Source: an uncultured Clostridiaceae bacterium (GTDB lineage: Bacteria > Bacillota > Clostridia > Lachnospirales > Lachnospiraceae). From it: a DNA stretch of 10,190 bases. The notes beneath the pieces were generated by a model, which ran no database searches, was not told the origin of the DNA, and worked only from the letters and a program-made list of their open reading frames with translations. This document shows, piece after piece, positions 4,570-10,190 of the stretch. Position 1 is the first letter of the stretch. Each line of letters opens with the position of its first letter. The position numbers and the translations under genes are program-made. Location of the stretch: the NCBI GenBank assembly GCA_958441075.1, contig CAUCBQ010000073.1, positions 1-10,190 of the forward strand, in the 5' to 3' direction.

Positions 4570-7231
4570 AGTATGGATTAATGGCCAGGAAGTGGAAGCG
4601 GATGAAGAGCGGAAGCTGATGGACGTATTAAGAAATGATCTTCGTTTGAAATCTGTAAAGGACGGCTGCTCTGAGGGCGCCTGCGGTACCTGTACTGTTT
4701 TGATTGACGGAAAAGCTACCAAGTCCTGCGTACAGAAGATGGGCCGTCTGGCAGGTAAGCACATTTTAACGGTAGAGGGCTTAAGCCAGCGGGAAAAGGA
4801 TGTATATGTATATGCCTTTGGAGAAACGGGAGCGGTTCAGTGCGGTTTCTGTATTCCGGGCATGGTGATCTGCGCCAAAGGGCTTCTGGATGTAAATCCC
4901 GATCCCAGCCGTGTGGAGATTGCCTATGCGATCCGCAACAACTACTGCCGGTGTACCGGATATAAAAAGATTATAGATGCGATCCAGCTGGCAGCTAAGA
5001 TGCTGCGGGAGGATATTTCTCCGGAGGAGCAGGAGAAGATGATCAAGGTGGGAAGCAGGGTTCACCGGATCGATGCTGAGGGAAAGGTACTGGGAACAGG
5101 AAAATATGTAGATGATCTGGATAAGGTGGATTTTCCGGAAATGATCTACGGAAGCGCTGTACGCTCCAAATATCCCAGAGCCATTGTAAAGGCCATTCAT
5201 ACGGAGAAGGCAAAAGCTCTTCCCGGCGTTGTCTGCGTGCTGACAGCTGATGACGTTCCCGGAAAGAACAAGGTGGGCCACTTAAAGCAGGATTGGGATA
5301 CCATGATTGCAGTGGGAGATACCACACGGTATCTGGGAGACGCAATCTGCCTCGTAGCGGCTGAGACGCCGGAGATTCTGGAGCAGGCAAAGGCTCTGGT
5401 AGAGGTGGAGTATGAAGAGTTAAAGCCTGTGACATGTCCGGCGGATGCCATGGAAGAGGGAGCTCCCCTTGTACATTCCACAGGAAATATTTTAAGCCAT
5501 GAGCATCTGGTGAGAGGAAATGCAGATGAAGTGATTGCTGCATCCAAATACAAAGTAACCCGCCATTATGAGACTCCCTGGACAGAGCATGCATTTTTGG
5601 AGCCTGAATGTGCAGTTTCCATGCCCTTTGACGGCGGCGTGCTGATTTATTCTACCGATCAGGGTACCTACGATACCCGTCATGAAACTTCTATCCTTTT
5701 GGGTCTTCCTCCGGAAAAGGTAATCGTAGAAAATATGCTGGTAGGCGGCGGCTTCGGCGGCAAGGAGGACGTAACGGTTCAGCATCAGGCAGCGCTGATT
5801 GCCTATATTACAAAGCGGGCCGTTAAGGTAAAGCTGACCCGTAAGGAAAGTATTCTGGTGCATCCAAAGCGTCATCCCATGAGCATTGACCTGACAACTG
5901 CCTGTGATGAAAACGGCCGTCTTACAGCTATGAAGGCTGTGGTAGTGGCTGATACGGGAGCTTACGCATCTCTTGGAGGGCCGGTGCTCCAGAGAGCCTG
6001 TACCCATGCGGCAGGACCGTATAATTATCAGGTAATCGACATTGACGGAAAGGCAGTTTACACCAACAATCCGCCTGCGGGAGCTTTCAGAGGCTTTGGC
6101 GTGACACAGACCTGCTTTGCAACGGAGATGAATATCAATCTTCTGGCAGAGATGTGCGGTATGGACCCCTGGCAGTTCCGTTACCTGAATGCAATCCGTC
6201 CGGGACAGGTGCTGCCGAATGGACAGATTGCAGATCCTTCTACCGGTCTGGCAGAGACTCTGGAGGCAGTAAAGGATATTTACTACAGCCATCCTTATGT
6301 GGGAATCGGCTGTGCCATGAAGAATGCCGGCGTAGGAGTGGGACTTCCGGATACAGGCCGTGTACGTCTGATTGTAGAGGGCGGAAAGGTTCATATCCAT
6401 TCCGGCGCCTCCTGTATCGGGCAGGGCGTTGGAACGGTTCTGGTACAGATGCTGGCAGAAAGCGCAGGCATCAGTATGGATGAGATCGAGTATCATCGTC
6501 CAAATACTTCCATGGCTCCTGATTCGGGAACTACCTCAGGTTCCAGACAGACACTGGTAACAGGAGAAGCCTGCAGAAGGGCTGCTAAGGATTTAAGAAA
6601 GGCTCTTTTTGAGGCAACCGGACGCAGTTATGAAGCAACGGAGATGCCAAGCGCATACCTGTCCAATGTAATGGTGGCAAAGGAAAGCCCGGAGACGGCG
6701 GCTGTCACCTTTACGGCTGAAGAAGTGGCTCTGTTAAATGGAAAGGAATTCTACGGAGAATATCTGGCAAAGACGGATAAGATGGGCGCAGATGTAGAAT
6801 ATCCGGTATCCCATGTGGCTTACGGCTATGCGACCCAGCTGTGCATCTTAAAAGAGGACGGAACCATTGAAAAAATGGTGGGAGCCCATGATGTGGGAAA
6901 GGCTGTAAATCCAAAGAGTGCAGAGGGGCAGGTAGAAGGCGGAATCGTTATGGGCTGCGGCTATGCGCTGACAGAGCAGTATCCCTTAAAAGACTGCGTA
7001 CCTACAGCCAAGTACGGAACTCTGGGACTGTTCCGTGCAGATAAGGCTCCTGAGGTAGAGTCTATAATTGTTGAAAAACCGGGAGTGGATGTAGCCTTCG
7101 GAGCCATCGGTATCGGTGAGATTACCTCTATTCCTACAGCTCCCGCAGTGGCAGGCGCTTACTATAAGTGGAATCAGATTTTTGAGACAGAACTGCCCCT
7201 TAAGAATACGCCATATGCAAAAAAGAAGTGA
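4553..7231 (+). CDS. xdh: Selenium-dependent xanthine dehydrogenase-type molybdenum hydroxylase (Fe-S + Mo subunit)
   Basis: This is an 892-residue fusion. Residues 1-80 form a plant-type [2Fe-2S] domain (Cys 39, 44, 47, 59). Residues 85-155 form the second [2Fe-2S] helical domain (Cys 97, 100, 132, 134, with CRCTG). From ~165 to the end is the molybdopterin domain. There is no FAD domain, as in the TIGR family selenium-dependent molybdenum hydroxylase 1. By-eye alignment with bovine xanthine dehydrogenase places Glu405 (in GGGFGGKE, 398-405) at E802, Arg481 at R880, Arg513 and Phe515 (AFRGFG) at R912 and F914, and Glu856 (GIGEIT) at the catalytic base E1261. The purine-binding pair is therefore kept. 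Thr344 stands where bovine has Gln767. It probably hydroxylates a purine in the cytoplasm. Selenium would be a cofactor ligand, not selenocysteine, since there is no in-frame TGA. It is last in its operon, with a terminator downstream. The exact substrate, and whether Se is really bound, are inferred from family. Confidence 0.93.
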   Translation: MSSYCKVWINGQEVEADEERKLMDVLRNDLRLKSVKDGCSEGACGTCTVLIDGKATKSCVQKMGRLAGKHILTVEGLSQREKDVYVYAFGETGAVQCGFCIPGMVICAKGLLDVNPDPSRVEIAYAIRNNYCRCTGYKKIIDAIQLAAKMLREDISPEEQEKMIKVGSRVHRIDAEGKVLGTGKYVDDLDKVDFPEMIYGSAVRSKYPRAIVKAIHTEKAKALPGVVCVLTADDVPGKNKVGHLKQDWDTMIAVGDTTRYLGDAICLVAAETPEILEQAKALVEVEYEELKPVTCPADAMEEGAPLVHSTGNILSHEHLVRGNADEVIAASKYKVTRHYETPWTEHAFLEPECAVSMPFDGGVLIYSTDQGTYDTRHETSILLGLPPEKVIVENMLVGGGFGGKEDVTVQHQAALIAYITKRAVKVKLTRKESILVHPKRHPMSIDLTTACDENGRLTAMKAVVVADTGAYASLGGPVLQRACTHAAGPYNYQVIDIDGKAVYTNNPPAGAFRGFGVTQTCFATEMNINLLAEMCGMDPWQFRYLNAIRPGQVLPNGQIADPSTGLAETLEAVKDIYYSHPYVGIGCAMKNAGVGVGLPDTGRVRLIVEGGKVHIHSGASCIGQGVGTVLVQMLAESAGISMDEIEYHRPNTSMAPDSGTTSGSRQTLVTGEACRRAAKDLRKALFEATGRSYEATEMPSAYLSNVMVAKESPETAAVTFTAEEVALLNGKEFYGEYLAKTDKMGADVEYPVSHVAYGYATQLCILKEDGTIEKMVGAHDVGKAVNPKSAEGQVEGGIVMGCGYALTEQYPLKDCVPTAKYGTLGLFRADKAPEVESIIVEKPGVDVAFGAIGIGEITSIPTAPAVAGAYYKWNQIFETELPLKNTPYAKKK

Positions 7232-7280
7232 AATCCTGCAATATGATGCAGATAAATGATGTGAAAATGTGATGATAGGG

Positions 7281-7336
7281 AAACCGCCCCGGTCTTGCTG
7301 TCGGATGAATGATCCGTCAAAGACAGGGGCGGTTTT
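7281..7336 (+). terminator. Three-tier intrinsic terminator between convergent xdh and DUF1836 genes
   Basis: AAACCGCCCC (7281-7290) pairs with GGGGCGGTTT (7326-7335). After one G-A mismatch, GTCTT (7292-7296) pairs with AAGAC (7320-7324). CGGAT (7302-7306) pairs with ATCCG (7312-7316) around loop GAATG. The + strand continues with TTTTC at the stem base and a T-rich run near 7346-7358, so it best ends xdh transcription. On the - strand the stem is followed by TTTCCC, a weaker tail, but it is the only candidate after the DUF1836 stop 11 bases away. It is probably used in both directions. Confidence 0.8.
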
Positions 7337-7346
7337 CGGCTGTGGT

Positions 7347-7970
7347 TTATTTCTTTTTCAGAGGCGGTTCGTCCTCACGGAGCTGATCTGCAATTTTTTC
7401 GATCAGGCGCATTTTCAGATATACATCAAAGGACAGTTCGCATATAAAGGAAAAAAGACGCAGATACTCCTGTTCTCCTTCCCCGGCGGGACAGTCCTTA
7501 AAGGTGTTCATAGCACGGGAAAATTTGGCGGAAACATCTGCTTTTAAGTGCTCCATCTCACGCTCCTCCAAAGAAAAGACCTCACGGTAAATATCCTCCA
7601 GGGAAAGCCCGGAGGACTGGCCTCCGGAAGAAAAGTGTCTGGACGTAATGGGGCCGAAAAAGGTTTCGATATCATGGAAGGACAGAAGACTTTTAAAATA
7701 GTAGATAAAGATCAGCATCAGCATATGATCTCTGGAATATTTTTTCTTTACCGGCGGAGGCAGAAGGTTGTTTTTGGCGTAATTGTTGATCATGGTCTTT
7801 GTCAGGACCTTATCCTCCACGTAGCGCTTGGAATCCTTTAAATGCTCCTCCATAAAGGTGGTTACCTGATCCATATACAGGTCAATGTTCGGAATTTCCT
7901 CAGGCGTTACATGAGTCTGGGAGTTTAGAAATTCCATAAGGCCTGAGAGCTGTTCAGCGTTTGATTTCAT
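7347..7970 (-). CDS. DUF1836 domain protein with MerR-like helix-turn-helix
   Basis: A 207-residue protein of the DUF1836 (YkrK-like) type found in Firmicutes; its function is unknown. Residues ~54-100 show the family core: LTKTMINNYAKNNLLPPP, then KKKYSRDHM and a hydrophobic helix (LMLIFIYYFKSLLS), which resembles a MerR-type winged helix that reads 'nYxkxGLLpPp...rrY'. This suggests DNA binding, but no target is known. The rest is helical and charged, with a region at ~125-145 (LEDIYREVFSLEEREMEHL) that could be coiled. No signal peptide; the hydrophobic stretch at 84-97 fits a buried helix better than a membrane span. The Shine-Dalgarno GAGGTGA (7977-7983) is 6 bases before ATG. It is transcribed alone, convergent with xdh and divergent from pcrA. 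Control of either neighbour is possible but unsupported. Confidence 0.85.
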   Translation of the reverse strand: MKSNAEQLSGLMEFLNSQTHVTPEEIPNIDLYMDQVTTFMEEHLKDSKRYVEDKVLTKTMINNYAKNNLLPPPVKKKYSRDHMLMLIFIYYFKSLLSFHDIETFFGPITSRHFSSGGQSSGLSLEDIYREVFSLEEREMEHLKADVSAKFSRAMNTFKDCPAGEGEQEYLRLFSFICELSFDVYLKMRLIEKIADQLREDEPPLKKK

Positions 7971-8015
7971 CTATATTCACCTCGGTTTGACACATGATGT
8001 TGTATTGCTGTATCT

Positions 8016-8044
8016 ATTATATAGTATTAAAAACCAGATGGCAA
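8016..8044 (-). promoter_or_regulatory. Near-consensus housekeeping promoter for the DUF1836 gene
   Basis: On the - strand, TTGCCA (8044-8039, five of six matches to TTGACA) is followed after exactly 17 bases by TATAAT (8021-8016, perfect). The predicted transcript would start near 8009, giving a leader of about 40 bases before the ATG at 7970. No operator-like repeat overlaps it, which suggests steady expression. Confidence 0.75.
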
Positions 8045-8082
8045 GAGGAATCGCGAAAGGACTTTTCCTGAGTCATCACTTA

Positions 8083-8091
8083 TGCTATACT
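8083..8091 (+). promoter_or_regulatory. Extended -10 promoter for pcrA
   Basis: TG-C-TATACT (8083-8091) matches the extended -10 TGnTATAAT with one change. The best -35 candidate, TTTTCC at 8063-8068 with 17-base spacing, is poor, as is common for extended -10 promoters. Start of transcription is expected near 8098, leaving about 36 bases before the pcrA ATG. No Firmicute-type SOS box (GAAC-N4-GTTC) was seen nearby. Confidence 0.6.
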
Positions 8092-8105
8092 GTTTGGAGG
8101 CGAAA

Positions 8106-8147
8106 ATGACAGAAATAAAAAGGCGGTACATTTATGAGTATTTATGA
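8106..8147 (+). CDS. Possible 13-codon leader ORF overlapping the pcrA start
   Basis: ATG at 8106 opens MTEIKRRYIYEYL and stops at TGA 8145-8147, running 14 bases into pcrA in another frame. GGAGG at 8096-8100 stands 5 bases before it, a better Shine-Dalgarno than the AGGCGG (8121-8126) serving pcrA itself. If transcription starts near 8098 most of that GGAGG would be lost, so translation depends on the true transcript end. It could couple translation into pcrA, or be chance. Confidence 0.25.
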   Translation: MTEIKRRYIYEYL

Positions 8148-10190
8148 TACATTAAATCCCATGCAGAAGGAGGCAGTGCTTCACACCGAAGGTCCCCTCC
8201 TTATTCTGGCGGGAGCCGGTTCAGGGAAGACACGGGTACTGACACACAGGATCGCATACCTGATTGAGGAAAAAGAGGTCAATCCCTGGAATATCCTGGC
8301 TATTACCTTTACGAATAAGGCAGCGGGAGAGATGCGGGAGAGAGTGGATTCTCTGGTGGGCTTTGGAGCGGAAAGCATCTGGGTCAGCACCTTTCATTCT
8401 ACCTGTGTGAGGATTCTGCGGCGCTATATTGAACATCTGGGATATACCACCAGCTTTTCCATCTATGACAGCGACGACCAGAAGACGCTGATGAAGCAGG
8501 TGTTTAAGACGCTGGATATTGATACAAAGCAGTATAAGGAACGTTCGGTACTGGGAATTATTTCCTCTGCCAAGGATAAGCTGATCTCTCCGGAGGAATT
8601 TCTTCTGAATGCAGGACAGGATTTCCGCCAGAAAAAGGTAGGGGAGATTTACAGGGAATATCAGAATCAGCTGAAAAAGAACAATGCTCTGGATTTTGAT
8701 GATCTGATTGTAAAAACAGTGGAGTTATTTCAAAATAACAGTCAGATTCTGGATTACTATCAGGAACGGTTCCGATATATTATGGTAGATGAGTACCAGG
8801 ATACCAATACGGCTCAGTTTAAGCTGATCAGCCTTCTGGCATCCAAATATGGGAATCTGTGTGTGGTAGGTGATGATGACCAGTCCATTTACCGGTTCAG
8901 AGGGGCGGATATTGAAAATATTTTAAGCTTTGAGCAGACATTTCCCGGCGCCAGAGTGATTAAGCTGGAGCAGAATTACCGATCTACCCAGAACATTCTG
9001 GATGCGGCTAACGGTGTAATCCGCCACAACAGAGGAAGAAAGGAAAAATCCCTGTGGACAGCCAACGGAACAGGAGATGAGATCCTGTTTAAACAGTTTG
9101 ATGATGCAAGAGATGAGGCGGATTATATTGCCCGTCAGATCAGAGACAGTGAGTTTTCCTATCAGGATCAGGCGGTACTTTACCGTACCAATGCCCAGTC
9201 CCGTCTGTTAGAGGAGCGGTGTATTTTTTACAATGTGCCATACCGGCTGGTGGGAGGCGTGAATTTCTACCAGAGAAAGGAAATCAAGGATATTCTGGCT
9301 TATTTAAAGACTGTTGCCAATGGTGTAGACGATCTTTCCGTTCTGAGAATTATTAATGTGCCGAAGAGAGGAATTGGAGCAACATCCATGGGAAGGGTGA
9401 CGATGTTTGCCTCAGAACATGGCATGAGCCTTTACAGTGCTCTCAGGGAAGCGAGAATGGTGCCGGGGCTTGGAAAAGCAGTTGAAAAAATCGGTCGTTT
9501 TATTTCTCAGATGGAGTGCTTTCGGGCAATGGCACAGTCGGAAGAATATTCCATTCAGGATCTGATTGAGGCGATTCTGGAGGAAACGGGGTATGAGGAG
9601 GAGTTAAAGGCAGAGGGTGAGATTGAAGCGGAGACCCGTATGGAAAACATCCAGGAGTTGATCAATAAGGCAGCCGCCTATGAGGAGGATTCACAGCATC
9701 CTTCTCTGGATGAATTTTTAGAGCAGGTAGCGCTGGTGGCTGACATTGATAACGTAGATTCCTCAGAAGACAGGGTAACGCTTATGACCCTTCACAGCGC
9801 CAAGGGACTGGAGTTTCCCAAAGTATATCTGGCAGGTATGGAGGATGGACTGTTTCCGGGAATGATGGCCGTTTCTTCGGATGACCGCACTGATATGGAG
9901 GAAGAGCGGAGGCTATGCTATGTGGGGATTACACGGGCTAAAAAAGAGCTTGTAATTACTGCGGCCAGAAAAAGGATGACCCATGGGGAAACACGGTACT
10001 GTAAGCCCAGCCGTTTTGTGGAGGAAATCCCAGCAGGGCTTCTCAGGGAGGAACGTCTGGAACCGGTGCTTGCAGGCTCAGGGGGAGCAGGCGGACCGTT
10101 CAGCCGTTTTGGAGCCGGAGAGGAGGGACTGCCCTGGAATCAGCCGGGAAGCGGCACAGTAAGTACCTTTGGAAAAGGGTATAATGCCTA
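8134..10190 (+). CDS. pcrA: ATP-dependent DNA helicase PcrA (UvrD family), 3' end outside window
   Basis: The frame stays open to the right edge; 685 codons are visible of the usual 720-750. Helicase superfamily 1 motifs appear in order: Q motif NPMQKEAV (8-15), Walker A AGAGSGKT (26-33), motif Ia TFTNKAAGEM (58-67), motif II DEYQDT (219-224), motif III GDDDQSIYRFRGA (246-258), motif IV NYRS (281-284), motif V TLHSAKGLEF (552-561) and motif VI RRLCYVGITRAK (592-603). The enzyme is a 3'-to-5' ATP-driven translocase acting in repair, replication restart and rolling-circle plasmid replication. The glycine-rich linker GSGGAGGPFSRFGAGEEG at ~649-666 leads toward the C-terminal Tudor-like domain, cut off here. 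A stop codon at 8116-8118 in the same frame, with no other ATG between, fixes the start at 8134. The own ribosome site, AGGCGG at 8121-8126, is weak. Confidence 0.97.
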   Translation, partial: MSIYDTLNPMQKEAVLHTEGPLLILAGAGSGKTRVLTHRIAYLIEEKEVNPWNILAITFTNKAAGEMRERVDSLVGFGAESIWVSTFHSTCVRILRRYIEHLGYTTSFSIYDSDDQKTLMKQVFKTLDIDTKQYKERSVLGIISSAKDKLISPEEFLLNAGQDFRQKKVGEIYREYQNQLKKNNALDFDDLIVKTVELFQNNSQILDYYQERFRYIMVDEYQDTNTAQFKLISLLASKYGNLCVVGDDDQSIYRFRGADIENILSFEQTFPGARVIKLEQNYRSTQNILDAANGVIRHNRGRKEKSLWTANGTGDEILFKQFDDARDEADYIARQIRDSEFSYQDQAVLYRTNAQSRLLEERCIFYNVPYRLVGGVNFYQRKEIKDILAYLKTVANGVDDLSVLRIINVPKRGIGATSMGRVTMFASEHGMSLYSALREARMVPGLGKAVEKIGRFISQMECFRAMAQSEEYSIQDLIEAILEETGYEEELKAEGEIEAETRMENIQELINKAAAYEEDSQHPSLDEFLEQVALVADIDNVDSSEDRVTLMTLHSAKGLEFPKVYLAGMEDGLFPGMMAVSSDDRTDMEEERRLCYVGITRAKKELVITAARKRMTHGETRYCKPSRFVEEIPAGLLREERLEPVLAGSGGAGGPFSRFGAGEEGLPWNQPGSGTVSTFGKGYNA

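Noticed and set aside
5492..6496. A 334-codon open frame on the - strand inside xdh
   Set aside because: It lies fully opposite a strongly supported molybdenum hydroxylase domain, has low-complexity Cys/His/Ser-rich composition typical of antisense translation, and shows no recognisable motif.
4553..7231. Selenocysteine (in-frame TGA with SECIS) in the hydroxylase
   Set aside because: There is no in-frame TGA; enzymes of this family hold selenium as a cofactor ligand on molybdenum, not as selenocysteine.
7269..7547. A 92-codon + strand open frame after xdh
   Set aside because: It runs through the terminator hairpin and then antisense to the DUF1836 gene, with no ribosome site.
8041..8133. 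SOS (LexA) box in the pcrA promoter
   Set aside because: No GAAC-N4-GTTC-like sequence is present; the AGGAA/TTCCT arms at 8046-8050 and 8065-8069 are short and unlike it.

Overview
The window looks like chromosomal DNA from a gut-type anaerobic Firmicute, most likely a Lachnospiraceae / Clostridium cluster XIVa relative. The reasons are moderate G+C, strong AAGGAGG-type ribosome binding sites, a selenium-dependent molybdenum hydroxylase locus in its clostridial form, a DUF1836 regulator-like gene and a PcrA helicase of Firmicute type. This is judged by eye from protein character, not from a search.

Positions 2-7231 are one co-directional block on the + strand: the 3' part of ssnA (amidohydrolase-type metallohydrolase), ygfK (large flavin/iron-sulfur/NAD(P)H protein, 'putative selenate reductase subunit'), a small DUF3343 protein (putative Se/S-carrier-like), and xdh (iron-sulfur plus molybdopterin subunit of the family called selenium-dependent xanthine dehydrogenase). 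The last two overlap by 17 bases. Related gene sets (ssnA, ygfK, xdhD and others) have been tied to anaerobic purine and uric acid breakdown in gut bacteria. The Xdh active site here keeps the Glu and Arg that bind purines in mammalian xanthine dehydrogenase, so a purine route is the best reading. No FAD-subunit gene lies in the block. YgfK, which carries flavin- and nucleotide-binding domains, could be the redox partner, but that is inference. Two intergenic leaders in the block, 1034-1188 and 4177-4329, hold notable inverted repeats: a possible multi-branched RNA before ygfK, and a 13-bp GC hairpin plus a GNRA-capped hairpin before the DUF3343 gene.

The block ends at a three-tier hairpin terminator (7281-7336) shared with a convergent - strand gene, 7347-7970, encoding a DUF1836 protein with a MerR-like helix-turn-helix. 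That gene has a near-consensus promoter with exact 17-bp spacing. Divergent from it is pcrA (8134 to the right edge, incomplete), a UvrD-family helicase read from an extended -10 promoter. A possible 13-codon leader ORF overlaps the pcrA start. No rRNA, tRNA, CRISPR array, insertion sequence or attachment site was seen, and no gene-free stretch exceeds 165 bases.
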